From: M3007 sp044226205
Lineage (GTDB): Bacteria; Bacteroidota; Bacteroidia; Chitinophagales; Saprospiraceae
NCBI GenBank assembly: GCA_044226205.1
Contig: JBGAHL010000004.1
Coordinates: 62,001 to 126,000, forward strand
DNA: 64,000 nucleotides
Direction: 5' to 3'
In this document: one piece after another, positions 24,511-33,212 of the stretch
Layout: each line of letters starts with the position of its first letter
How positions within the stretch are numbered: the stretch's first letter is position 1
Notes under the pieces: generated by a model
The model's input: only the letters and a program-made list of their open reading frames with translations
What the model was told of the DNA's origin: nothing
Databases searched by the model: none
Position numbers and translations under genes: made by a program

Positions 24511-25080
24511 TTGTTCCGATTCAGCCGCCATATTGCCCCGGACGCATCCGACGAGATGCTGATGCAGCAGGTCGCCCGGCGCGACGAGCAGGCTTTTGGC
24601 CTCTTGTACGACCGCTACGGCCAGCGCATGTACCGCTATTTTTACCGAATGCTCTGGCGGGACGCGGCGAAAGCGGAGGATTTCACGCAGGAACTGTTTT
24701 TAAAACTGATCGAAAAGCCGCATTTGTACGACCCTTCCCGGTCGTTTCGAACCTGGTTGTACACCCTGGCCTCCAACCTTTGTAAAAATGAATACCGGCG
24801 CAAAAAACCGTCCGATGTGGACTGGCCCTTGCCCGGCAACGACTGGCAGGAGCAGTTTATCCCCGAAGCGCTGGACCGCGCCCTGTTTGAAACCAAACTG
24901 CGGGAAGCCATCGACCTGCTCGGCGAGGCGCACAAACTGTGCTTCGTGTTGCGGTATCAGGAGGCGCTGAGCGTGGCCGAAATTGCCGTCATAGCAGACT
25001 GCCCCGAAGGAACCGTCAAATCGCGCCTGCACCACGCCTTGCAAAAGGTAGCCGGCGAACTGGAATTTTTCAAAACCTGA
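24511..25080 (+). CDS. ECF-type RNA polymerase sigma factor
   Basis: A 189-aa sigma-70 family protein. Region 2 lies at about 18-85 (DEQAFGLLYDRYGQRMYRY, KAEDFTQELFLKL, FRTWLYTLASNLCKNEYRR). Region 4 lies at about 125-180 (KLCFVLRYQEALSVAEIA, CPEGTVKSRLHHAL). The start is probably the TTG at 24511, two bases after the S41 stop; the next ATG (24556) would remove residues that normally precede region 2.1. Such factors redirect RNA polymerase to a small regulon and are held by an anti-sigma factor, here most likely the next gene two bases downstream. Confidence 0.92.
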   Translation: MFRFSRHIAPDASDEMLMQQVARRDEQAFGLLYDRYGQRMYRYFYRMLWRDAAKAEDFTQELFLKLIEKPHLYDPSRSFRTWLYTLASNLCKNEYRRKKPSDVDWPLPGNDWQEQFIPEALDRALFETKLREAIDLLGEAHKLCFVLRYQEALSVAEIAVIADCPEGTVKSRLHHALQKVAGELEFFKT

Positions 25081-25082
25081 AC

Positions 25083-25667
25083 ATGAACGACTATATCGAA
25101 CAACTCGCCCGGCAAAAATCGTTCGCCGAGCTCGATCCCGACGAACGCGAAGCGGTACTGGCCGTCGTTTCACCGGAAACCTACGAGCAAACACGGGCAA
25201 TCCTGCTGGCGGCTCCTCGCCTCGACGAAGCGCAGGGGCCGCCCCCTGCCCTGCGCGACCGACTGACGGCACAGATGGCCGCCGAAGCCCGCCGTTCGCA
25301 GGCGTCGCGCGGTTTGCACAGGAGCATCCCTTTGTGGCAGGCCGCCGCCGCTTTGCTTGCGGGAGTGGCTCTGACGGCTTGGCTGCGACCGGCGCCTGCT
25401 GTCGTCGTGGTGCAACAAGTGCCGGAAAGGATAGTCGAGACCAGAACCGACACGGTGTTTGTTCGCGAGGTGCAATGGAAAGAGCGCATCGTCGTGCGCG
25501 AAAAAGTGGTTTTCCGCGATGCCCCCGCGGCCGCCGTTGCTGTTTTGGCGCCTCAGGCCTCCCCTGCCCTGCCGGCCGTTGCGCCGTTTCAGGCTGCCGA
25601 AACGCCGCTCGGCACCTCCCTTGCCAGCGAGCCGGCATTGCTCGACTTTTTTATTCAGGTAAAATAA
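25083..25667 (+). CDS. probable membrane-bound anti-sigma factor
   Basis: A 194-aa protein starting at the ATG two bases after the sigma factor stop. Residues 1-80 are an acidic helical cytoplasmic part (MNDYIEQLARQKSFAELDPD) that could bind the sigma factor; no zinc HxxxCxxC motif is present. One transmembrane helix follows (about 85-103, WQAAAALLAGVALTAWL), then a periplasmic segment with a charged coiled-coil-like stretch (RTDTVFVREVQWKERIVV) and an Ala/Pro-rich tail. The anti-sigma role is inferred from position and topology only. Confidence 0.72.
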   Translation: MNDYIEQLARQKSFAELDPDEREAVLAVVSPETYEQTRAILLAAPRLDEAQGPPPALRDRLTAQMAAEARRSQASRGLHRSIPLWQAAAALLAGVALTAWLRPAPAVVVVQQVPERIVETRTDTVFVREVQWKERIVVREKVVFRDAPAAAVAVLAPQASPALPAVAPFQAAETPLGTSLASEPALLDFFIQVK

Positions 25668-25732
25668 GCAGGCGCGGCAGCAAACGGATCAAGGGAATTT
25701 TTTTGCGTATTTTGCTGCGTTATTGACAAAAA

Positions 25733-28366
25733 ATGCGCCCTTACGCTGCCCTGTTGATCCTGTTGTTCCTCGCCGCCACGAAGGGACCAAGCCAGAATCC
25801 TGTTCTCGTGGACTCCCTTGCGCATCTGGCCGACATTGCCCCCAACGACTCCGCCAGGGCCGAATATTACGACCAGTTGTGCGACTACCTGAGCGCTTTC
25901 GACAATGAAAAACGCGGCTACTACGCCCGCAAAATGCTGGTCATTTCTGAAAGGCAAAACCCCGACGGCACCACCGAAACCCTTCTTCCCCGGGCGCACC
26001 CCCGCGCGCTTTACCACATGGGGCTTTACCATTATCAACGCAACGAATACCCGGAAGCCTTGCGCTGTTTTTACGCCGCACAGCCGCTTTACGAGCAACA
26101 AAACCTGCCGCGCGGTCAGGCTGCCATCCAGTCCTGCATTGCCAAAGTGTACGTCGCAATGGAGCAATGGAGCGATGCGGAGCGGTATTTTTTACTGAGT
26201 AAAGCCACGTATGAATCGGTTCCGTTCAACAAGGGCGTGCGCAGTGTCCTGGTCAATATGGGGCACATGTACGGGACTCGCAACGATACCGACAAAGCGC
26301 TGGAATATTATTTGCAGGCAGAAAAGACGTTTACCGACCCCAATGACCGCTACGCAATGTCCACGGTGTACAGCAATATCGGCTATTGCTACCGCCTCAA
26401 AAAACAAACCGCGCTTGCTCGCGCTTACTTCGAAAAAGCCGCCGCGGAATTTCAGCGAAGCGGAGAGCGGGACAACCTGGCATTGCTCAAGTTTAACCTC
26501 GGCGACTTGTGGTACGAAGAAGGACGATGGATAAATGCCCTCGACAATTACCAGCAAGGACTGGAATCCTCGCTTGCATCGCAGCGCAACGAACATATTC
26601 AACGCGGCTACAACCAACTGGCACGCACCTATTTGCAACTTGGCGAAGCGGCTCGTACCCTGACCGAAAAAGACAGCCTGTACCTGCTTGCCTTTGACTA
26701 CAACCAGAAAGCCCGGGAATATGGCGACTCGATTTTGGGGCGGGAACGCTACGAGCAACTGGCGGAAATACAGGTCAGGTTCGAAACCGAACGGAAGGAG
26801 CATGAAATCAGTCAGCTCAGCACAGCGGCCAAAGCCCGGGAAATTGCTTTGCTCAAACAGGAGGTAGAACTCCGCCAGCGCCGCCTGGAAGCCGCCACAG
26901 CCCGCGAGCAGGCGGCATTACTGGAACAAAGCAACACCCGCTATCAGCTCGATCTGGAAATCAATGCAGCCCGCCTGAGAGAACAAAACACTGAAAATCA
27001 GCACAAACAGCAAGCGCTTGAATTGCTCAACAAGGAGTATGCCCTTCGGGAAAAAGAAGCCTTGCGCGAACGCACCGTGTCCTGGGGACTGAAAATCGGG
27101 CTGGCTGTTTTTGCCCTGTTGCTGCTGGTACTGGCGCGATTGCTCTGGCAAAAAAACCGCGCTTCACAGGCCATTCTGCGGCAAAACCGCGAAATCCTGC
27201 GGCAACAACGCGAAATCGAGGATCAAAATCAAAAGCTCGAAGAGGCCAGTCGCTTCAAAAGCCTGTTTCTCTCCAACATGAGCCACGAAATCCGCACGCC
27301 GCTCAATACCATTATCAATGTCTCCCGGCTTTTGGACGGCACACCCCTGAATACCCGCCAGCAGGAGTACGTGCAGGCCGTGGAGCAATCCTCTCAAAAC
27401 CTTCTGGCGCTCATCACCGACATCCTCGATTTGTCCAAAATCGAAGCGGGAAAGGTCGATCTGCGCACAAGCACCTGCGACGTCCGCGCCATGCTGGAGC
27501 AGCAGGTCCGGCTGCTGCGCTACAACATTACCCAGCCGGATTTGCAACTTGTGCTCGATTGTGACAACAAGGTGCCTGAACTCGTGCGCACCGACCCTGG
27601 GCGGCTCGGGCAGATCCTCCTCAACCTGCTGGGCAATGCTTTGAAATTTACCGAATCCGGTGTCATTACCTTGTCCTGCACTGTCAGGGAACAGATCTCG
27701 GCCACCAAAGCGGTGCTGGAATTTGCCGTTCAGGACACAGGAATCGGCATCCCGCCCGACAAACTCGAACACATTTTCGACGCATTCGCACAGGCTGAGG
27801 CCGACACGCACGTGCGGTTCGGCGGCACAGGGTTGGGATTGGCTATTTGCAAACAACTTATTGAAATACAAGGCGGTACACTAGGCGTGGAAAGCGCGGT
27901 TGGAAAAGGGTCCACGTTCCGTTTCACCCTGCCTGTCGAAATTGCCCCCCAGCCCAACCCGACAGAACTGGCGAGCCCCGTCCTGCACAAACTGCCCGGG
28001 ATGAAAATCCTGCTGGTAGAAGACAATCCATTCAACCGAATGCTGGCCCTGGAACTGCTGGAAAAAATTGTCGACAACCCGGGTATCACACTGGCGGAAA
28101 ACGGCGCCGAAGCTTTGGAGAAAACCGCGGAAAGCACTTTCGACCTGATTCTTATGGACATCAGAATGCCGGTCATGGACGGCATCGACGCCACGAAAGC
28201 CATCCGCAAAACCGGCGTCCGGGCCCCCATCATGGCCCTTACGGCCAATGCCCTGACCGAAGAGGAGCAACGGTGCCGGGAAGCAGGCATGGACGATTAC
28301 CTGAGCAAACCCATCGATCTGGGCTTGCTGCGCGACAAAATCGCCTTCTGGACACAGCGAAATTGA
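25733..28366 (+). CDS. TPR-containing hybrid histidine kinase
   Basis: An 877-aa membrane sensor. Signal peptide, then about 300 residues of tetratricopeptide repeats (for example ALYHMGLYHYQRNEYPEAL, AMSTVYSNIGYCYRLKKQTA) in the periplasm, a long coiled coil (about 335-440), a transmembrane helix (about 450-468), HisKA with phospho-acceptor His518 in NMSHEIRTPLNT, an HATPase domain (NLLGNALKFT, DTGIGIP, GGTGLGLAI), and a C-terminal receiver with phospho-acceptor Asp809 in LILMDIRMPVMDG. There is no output domain, so the signal must pass to another protein. It begins 65 bp after the anti-sigma gene and may share its transcript. The methyltransferase gene follows after six bases. Confidence 0.93.
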   Translation: MRPYAALLILLFLAATKGPSQNPVLVDSLAHLADIAPNDSARAEYYDQLCDYLSAFDNEKRGYYARKMLVISERQNPDGTTETLLPRAHPRALYHMGLYHYQRNEYPEALRCFYAAQPLYEQQNLPRGQAAIQSCIAKVYVAMEQWSDAERYFLLSKATYESVPFNKGVRSVLVNMGHMYGTRNDTDKALEYYLQAEKTFTDPNDRYAMSTVYSNIGYCYRLKKQTALARAYFEKAAAEFQRSGERDNLALLKFNLGDLWYEEGRWINALDNYQQGLESSLASQRNEHIQRGYNQLARTYLQLGEAARTLTEKDSLYLLAFDYNQKAREYGDSILGRERYEQLAEIQVRFETERKEHEISQLSTAAKAREIALLKQEVELRQRRLEAATAREQAALLEQSNTRYQLDLEINAARLREQNTENQHKQQALELLNKEYALREKEALRERTVSWGLKIGLAVFALLLLVLARLLWQKNRASQAILRQNREILRQQREIEDQNQKLEEASRFKSLFLSNMSHEIRTPLNTIINVSRLLDGTPLNTRQQEYVQAVEQSSQNLLALITDILDLSKIEAGKVDLRTSTCDVRAMLEQQVRLLRYNITQPDLQLVLDCDNKVPELVRTDPGRLGQILLNLLGNALKFTESGVITLSCTVREQISATKAVLEFAVQDTGIGIPPDKLEHIFDAFAQAEADTHVRFGGTGLGLAICKQLIEIQGGTLGVESAVGKGSTFRFTLPVEIAPQPNPTELASPVLHKLPGMKILLVEDNPFNRMLALELLEKIVDNPGITLAENGAEALEKTAESTFDLILMDIRMPVMDGIDATKAIRKTGVRAPIMALTANALTEEEQRCREAGMDDYLSKPIDLGLLRDKIAFWTQRN

Positions 28367-28372
28367 TTTCAC

Positions 28373-29116
28373 ATGGATGCTACACAACGTTTTTCCGATC
28401 GGGTTGACGACTACGTCAAAAGCCGACCGGGCTATCCTGCCGCCCTTTTGCCTTTACTGGCCGAACGCATGGGCCTCGCCCCCGACCACGTGGTGGCCGA
28501 CATTGGCTCGGGGACAGGGCTTTCCACCCTGCCCTTTTTGGAAAACGGCAACACCGTGTTTGCCGTGGAGCCCAATGCCCCGATGCGCGCTGCGTCGGAG
28601 CAGCTGCTGGGGCACTTTCCGGGTTTTCATCCCGTAGACGGGACGGCCGAGCACACCACATTGCCAGCCGGGAGTATCGACCTGATCGTATGCGCGCAAG
28701 CCTTCCATTGGTTCGACCGGGAAAAAGCCGCCCTGGAATTCGACCGTATCCGCTCCGCGCGGGGCAAAACCCTGTTGTTGTGGAACTACCGCGATGAAAG
28801 CGATCCTTTTCAACAGGCGTACGACCGGCTGCTCGCCGACAACATCGACAACTTCGGCACCCTGCTGCATCGCAATATTTCAACCGAACAAATTGCCGGC
28901 TTTTTGTCGCCACGACCGCTCGAGAAAGCGGCACTGCCCTGCCACCAAATGCTCGACCTCAATGGCCTGAAAGGGCGCCTGCTTTCTTCTTCCTACGCTC
29001 CCAAAAACGGTGCGGCGTACGAGCGCATCATGCAAGGACTGGAGGATCTTTTCGATCAATTTTCTGCAAGCGGATTGCTTCGTTTTCAATACGTTACACG
29101 TGCTTATTGGGCATAA
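28373..29116 (+). CDS. class I SAM-dependent methyltransferase
   Basis: A 247-aa methyltransferase. N-terminal RFSDRVDDYVKSRPGYP, SAM motif I VADIGSGTGLST, motif II acidic residue in VFAVEPN, and motif IV-like DLIVCAQAFHWFD. The pattern belongs to the small-molecule methyltransferase group with an RPxYP entry; the substrate is unknown. It follows the hybrid kinase gene by six bases and is likely translated from the same mRNA. Its stop overlaps the A-run of a terminator that serves the opposite strand. Confidence 0.9.
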   Translation: MDATQRFSDRVDDYVKSRPGYPAALLPLLAERMGLAPDHVVADIGSGTGLSTLPFLENGNTVFAVEPNAPMRAASEQLLGHFPGFHPVDGTAEHTTLPAGSIDLIVCAQAFHWFDREKAALEFDRIRSARGKTLLLWNYRDESDPFQQAYDRLLADNIDNFGTLLHRNISTEQIAGFLSPRPLEKAALPCHQMLDLNGLKGRLLSSSYAPKNGAAYERIMQGLEDLFDQFSASGLLRFQYVTRAYWA

Positions 29117-29151
29117 AAAAAGCGCGCAAAAGCTCGGGAGCCTTTGCGCGC
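29115..29151 (-). terminator. intrinsic terminator of the zinc peptidase gene
   Basis: GCGCGCAAA (29122-29130) pairs with TTTGCGCGC (29143-29151), with an inner GCTC/GAGC pairing, and seven T follow on the minus strand. It lies between convergent genes with stops at 29116 and 29178. Confidence 0.75.
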
Positions 29152-29177
29152 CGTATGGAGGTCGGTTCGCTGCGCGA

Positions 29178-29861
29178 TCAGTCGCGGCGACCCATGAACA
29201 TCATTAACAAATAAAGAAACTGCAGCAACGCAGCCAGTGCGGCCGACACGTAGGTCATGGCCGCCCAGGTCAGGGCGTCTTTGGCGCCTGCATATTCGGC
29301 GCCGCGTGCAAAACCGCTGTTGTCGAGCCAGTTGAGGGCGCGGCGGCTCGCGTCGAATTCGACGGGTAGCGTGATGAGGCTGAACAGGCAGGTGACCCCG
29401 AAAGCAAGCAGAACGATGATCATGATGATCGGCTGTTTGGTCAGGTAAAGGCCCACGAGACCGAACATGAAAAAGTACTGTTGCAGCGATGCAGCGATGT
29501 TGACCAGCGGCACAATGGCCGAGCGGAATTGCAGCATGCTGTACTGCGTGGCGTGTTGAACGGCGTGGCCGCACTCGTGCGCAGCAACTGCCGCCGCGGC
29601 CACGGAGCGACCGTGGTACACGTCCTGGCTCAGGTTGACCGTTTTGTTTTGCGGGTTGTAGTGGTCGGTCAACTGGCCGTCCACATGCGTGATTTGCACG
29701 TCGTTGATGCCGTAATGACGCAACATCGCGGCGGCTACCTCGGCCCCGCTCATGCCGTTGGTAAGCGGCATTTGGGCGTATTTTTGAAATTTACTGCGCA
29801 ATACACCGCTCAGGATCATACCGATCACGGTGAAAAGGACGCTGATAATGATAATTCCCAT
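29178..29861 (-). CDS. membrane-bound zinc metallopeptidase (YugP/Zn_peptidase_2 family)
   Basis: A 227-aa integral membrane protein with N-terminal helix (MGIIIISVLFTVIGMILSGV) and the zinc motif HECGH at 95-99, followed by AVQHATQYSMLQFRS. Two or three further helices follow (about 115-165), then LPVEFDASRRALNWL, a conserved segment of the family, and a C-terminal helix. The order and length match the neutral zinc metallopeptidase family represented by Bacillus YugP. Substrates are not known. It is followed downstream by a clear terminator and is 116 bp from the regulator gene upstream on the same strand. Confidence 0.92.
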   Translation of the reverse strand: MGIIIISVLFTVIGMILSGVLRSKFQKYAQMPLTNGMSGAEVAAAMLRHYGINDVQITHVDGQLTDHYNPQNKTVNLSQDVYHGRSVAAAAVAAHECGHAVQHATQYSMLQFRSAIVPLVNIAASLQQYFFMFGLVGLYLTKQPIIMIIVLLAFGVTCLFSLITLPVEFDASRRALNWLDNSGFARGAEYAGAKDALTWAAMTYVSAALAALLQFLYLLMMFMGRRD

Positions 29862-29977
29862 GATGAGACAAGTGGTTTTGAATATTGCCGGTTGAGACGA
29901 TGGTTAAACGAAAAGGTATCAGTTTTGTTTGCGGCGCAAGATAAGCGGAGGCCTTCGACAATTCCGACACCAGCCGA

Positions 29978-32848
29978 TCAACTCCGGCGCTTGCGCAGTT
30001 CTCCGGGCGTTATACCGTATTGATCCACAAAGCATTTGACAAAATAGGCGGGTGTATTGAACCCTGTCATGAGCGCCACCTCGGTGATATTTCCCGCGCC
30101 CTGTTCGAGCAGTTGCCGGGCGCGTGCGAGGCGAAGTTCGCGGATGATCTGGGTGGGGCTTTTTCCGGTGAGGGCGTCCAGTTTGCGGAAGAGGTTGCTC
30201 CTGCTCATGTTGACGAAAGAAGCCAGTTGTTCCACTCCGAACATATCGTCGTCCAGGTTTTCCTCGATCACCTCCAGGACTTGCCGGAGAAATTGTTCTT
30301 CCAGCGACAAGGCCGGCGCCAGCGGCGTCGTCCCCAGGGTGATCAGCCGGCTGTATTTTTCCTGAAGAATACGCCGCTGATCGGTAAGGCGGGTGATCAC
30401 GGCGCGCAGTTCCTCGGCGTCGAAAGGTTTGGTCAGGTAAGCTTCGGCGCCCGCTTCGAGACCTTCGATTCGCTCTTCCCGCGCGGCTTTGGCGGTCAGC
30501 ATGACGACGGGGATGTGGCTCGTCCGGGGGTCTTGTTTTAGTTGTGTGGTCAAGGCCATACCGTCGAGCCCCGGCATCATCAGGTCGGTGAGCACCAGAT
30601 CTGGCGTCTCGCGTGTGGCGATATCGAGCGCCCTGACGCCGTCGGCAGCAGTCAGGACCCGGAAGCGCGCTTGCAATTCCACGAGAATATAATCGAGGAG
30701 GTCAGGGTTGTCTTCGGCCACCAAGACGGTGGTTTGGGCGCTGTTTGCCGGCAGCGGGTCGGGCGCGGCAATCTGTTCGGGCTCCGGCGCCGAAGTTTCC
30801 TGCGGGGCTTCGTTCTCCGGTGTGGCGGCCACAGGCTGACAAGTCTGGAGCGGCAGGGTGACAATAAAACGGGTGCCCTGTCGCTCCCTGCTTTCCACCC
30901 TGATTTCGCCTCCGTACAACTGCACAATCTCACGGGTCAGCGCCAGGCCGATACCGCTGCCCTCCGGGCCGTCGGAATGGGTACGATCGACCTGATAAAA
31001 CCGCTCGAAAATATGCGGCAGTTGGTCGGCTGGAATGCCGATACCCGAATCGTACACATCCAGTTTGCAAAGCAGGCGGTTTTCATCCTGTGTTTCAATC
31101 GTCAGGCCGAGGCCGACAGTGCCTTCCTCGGGGGTGAATTTGAATGCGTTGCCCAGCAGGTTGGACACGATCTTTTCGAGTTTGTCGCGGTCAAAAAGCG
31201 CCCAAACAGGCGCCTTGGGCACGAATACATCGAAATGAATCTGCTTGCGGTCGGCAAGGCTTTCGAAGGAGCCCGCCATGGCCCGCAGTGCGGCAGTCAG
31301 GTTGCCCGCTTGCGGATCGAGCTGGAGACGGCCGTTTTCGAGCCGGCTGAGGTCGAGCAACTGGTTGACGAGTTGCAGCAGGCGTTCGGCATTGCGACGC
31401 ATAATTCCGTAATACTTGCGTGCATTGCCCTGAAAAGTCCCGTTTTCCATTTCTCGCAAGGGCCCTGCAAGCAAGGTCAACGGCGTTCGGAATTCGTGGC
31501 TGATATTGGCAAAAAAGGCGGATTTCACACTGTCGAGTTCGCGAAGCCGGCGGCTTTCAGCCTCGTGTAATTCGCGGGCATAGGCGGCTTCTTTTCTTCT
31601 CGCCACGGCTCTCGACCAGGTCCAGTAAGCAAGGACGCCGACGAGCAGCAGCACCAGCGTGCCGGCCAGCAGCAGGTTGCGCTGCCGCGACAGTTCAAGC
31701 TCCTGGCGGGCGATCACCGCTTCCTGCTCGCGGGTTTTGTAGCGGCTTTCCACCTCCATAATCTTCCGTGCATTGTCGGCCGCGGCCAGGCTGTCGGAAG
31801 CCACTTTCCAGGCCAGCGCATGTTCGAGCGCGCGGTCGGTTTGGCCAAGCGCGGCATAGGCCTGGTACAGGTTGCCGTGGATAGCGCCCCAGTACATGGC
31901 CTGTCGGTTGTTGTCCATGACCTGGAGCCCCTTTTCGCCCCAAAGGATCGCATCGCGGGGGTTGTTGCGGCGCAATTCAAGGTCGCTCAGGCTTTTGTAA
32001 ATGCCGGGGGCGCTGAGTTTGTCGAACTTCCCGTTGAGGAGATCGAGCGCCGCTCTGAGGTGCAGTTCGGCATTTTTCAAATCCCCCTGTTCGAGGTAAA
32101 ATGTGCCCAGATGCTGATGAATCGTGGAGATACGGAAGGAAATGCCTTTCTGCTCGGCGATCTGCAAGCCTTTTTGAAAATAATACAGCGCGGAATCGTT
32201 TTGTTGCAAGCCCTCGTACGCGCAGGCCAGTTGCAGGCAAGCCATGTCCTGCGGACTGTTCGATTTTTCCCATTGGAGGCTTTTTTGAAAATAAGGGATG
32301 GCTTCGCGGTATCGCTTCAATTTGATCATGCAGTCGCCGATGTTGCGGGAAGCCAGCCCCACCCCATCCATATCGCCCAGAGACGCGGCCAGGTCGAGTT
32401 GAGCCGAGGAACGGATTATGGCATCGCCGTAATGCCCCAACAGCAGCAGCGCATAGCCGGAATTGCTCAGTACGGTCAGGCGTTCGGCGCGTTCGCCGGC
32501 TTTTTGAAATGCCGAATCCGCCCGGTCGTAGTGTTCGACAGCCTCCTTGTACGAGAGGCGGTAAAAGCAGGCATCGCCCAGCAGGCGCTCGCCAAAGCCG
32601 GCACAGCGCGGATCGTTGTACGTGTGCGACTCCTGCAGCAACTTTTGCCCGTAGGCGTGAATGCTGTCGGCCTGGTGCAGGATTTTACCGAGCTGGAATT
32701 CCAGTTCTGCGCGCTTGACGCGGTCGGGCGCTTTCGAAATTGCGAACCGCAAACTGTCGATAAGGCTCTGCTGAGCGGGCAGAACAGCGGAAAAACACAG
32801 GATGATCAGGACGGCGATCAGGCGACGAAACATGGCTGTTTTCAACAT
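29978..32848 (-). CDS. TPR hybrid two-component regulator with AraC-type output (HTCS-like)
   Basis: A 956-aa single-protein signalling system. The start at 32848 (MLKTAMFRRLIAVLIIL) gives a signal peptide; an ATG at 32833 is equally good. Periplasmic TPR repeats span about 40-390, then a coiled coil, a transmembrane helix (LLLAGTLVLLLVGVLAYWTW), HisKA (FFANISHEFRTPLTLLAGP), HATPase (NLLGNAFKFT, DSGIGIP, GSGIGLALT), a receiver (LVLTDLMMPGLDG), and a C-terminal AraC-type helix-turn-helix pair (VEQLASFVNMSRSNLFRKL, ITEVALMTGFNTPAYFVKCF). It senses a periplasmic signal and binds DNA directly. It is divergent from a T9SS repeat protein gene, with TTGCAAC repeats 21 bp apart in the shared upstream region. 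Confidence 0.93.
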   Translation of the reverse strand: MLKTAMFRRLIAVLIILCFSAVLPAQQSLIDSLRFAISKAPDRVKRAELEFQLGKILHQADSIHAYGQKLLQESHTYNDPRCAGFGERLLGDACFYRLSYKEAVEHYDRADSAFQKAGERAERLTVLSNSGYALLLLGHYGDAIIRSSAQLDLAASLGDMDGVGLASRNIGDCMIKLKRYREAIPYFQKSLQWEKSNSPQDMACLQLACAYEGLQQNDSALYYFQKGLQIAEQKGISFRISTIHQHLGTFYLEQGDLKNAELHLRAALDLLNGKFDKLSAPGIYKSLSDLELRRNNPRDAILWGEKGLQVMDNNRQAMYWGAIHGNLYQAYAALGQTDRALEHALAWKVASDSLAAADNARKIMEVESRYKTREQEAVIARQELELSRQRNLLLAGTLVLLLVGVLAYWTWSRAVARRKEAAYARELHEAESRRLRELDSVKSAFFANISHEFRTPLTLLAGPLREMENGTFQGNARKYYGIMRRNAERLLQLVNQLLDLSRLENGRLQLDPQAGNLTAALRAMAGSFESLADRKQIHFDVFVPKAPVWALFDRDKLEKIVSNLLGNAFKFTPEEGTVGLGLTIETQDENRLLCKLDVYDSGIGIPADQLPHIFERFYQVDRTHSDGPEGSGIGLALTREIVQLYGGEIRVESRERQGTRFIVTLPLQTCQPVAATPENEAPQETSAPEPEQIAAPDPLPANSAQTTVLVAEDNPDLLDYILVELQARFRVLTAADGVRALDIATRETPDLVLTDLMMPGLDGMALTTQLKQDPRTSHIPVVMLTAKAAREERIEGLEAGAEAYLTKPFDAEELRAVITRLTDQRRILQEKYSRLITLGTTPLAPALSLEEQFLRQVLEVIEENLDDDMFGVEQLASFVNMSRSNLFRKLDALTGKSPTQIIRELRLARARQLLEQGAGNITEVALMTGFNTPAYFVKCFVDQYGITPGELRKRRS

Positions 32849-32891
32849 TTGGCACGACGAAACTAAGCGCTTTTTCAGCACAATGCGGCAT

Positions 32892-32919
32892 TTGCAACAT
32901 AATTGATACGACTTGCAAC
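32892..32919. promoter_or_regulatory. TTGCAAC direct repeat, candidate AraC-type operator
   Basis: TTGCAAC occurs at 32892-32898 and 32913-32919, exactly 21 bp apart (two helical turns), just upstream of the regulator gene. AraC-type dimers typically bind such direct repeats, so autoregulation is possible. This is inference from spacing. Confidence 0.4.
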
Positions 32920-32920
32920 G

Positions 32921-33212
32921 ATTGTGCAATTTCAGGCTTTTGAGCCCGCCAAAGGGGGTATTTAGGCCTTCACTCCCCCCCTTTTTTTGCCCGCAACGAA
33001 TTTGATAAAAGCCGCAACCCGTGTGCAGGCTTGTCCGGCCCCGGAAGGGAAAACTTTGCGCCGAATCAAATTTGCCCATTCACCGATTGGACCAGCTCAG
33101 GAAGTGTTGCAACGGCGACTGATGCAACCAGCCTTGTCAGTTGTCAGCAGCTCGTCGTTGCCCACTCCCGGAAGTCTGCGTCCCTCCTTTCACCAATAAA
33201 ACACTTCCTGAC
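32921..33212. other. intergenic region between divergent regulator and T9SS protein genes
   Basis: This stretch contains a G-run/C-run pairing (AAAGGGGGT near 32951 with ACTCCCCCCC near 32972, followed by seven T) that could act as a plus-strand terminator or attenuator. It also contains further TTGCAAC (33107-33113) and TGCAAC (33124-33129) sites before the ATG at 33213. No gene is seen. Confidence 0.35.
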
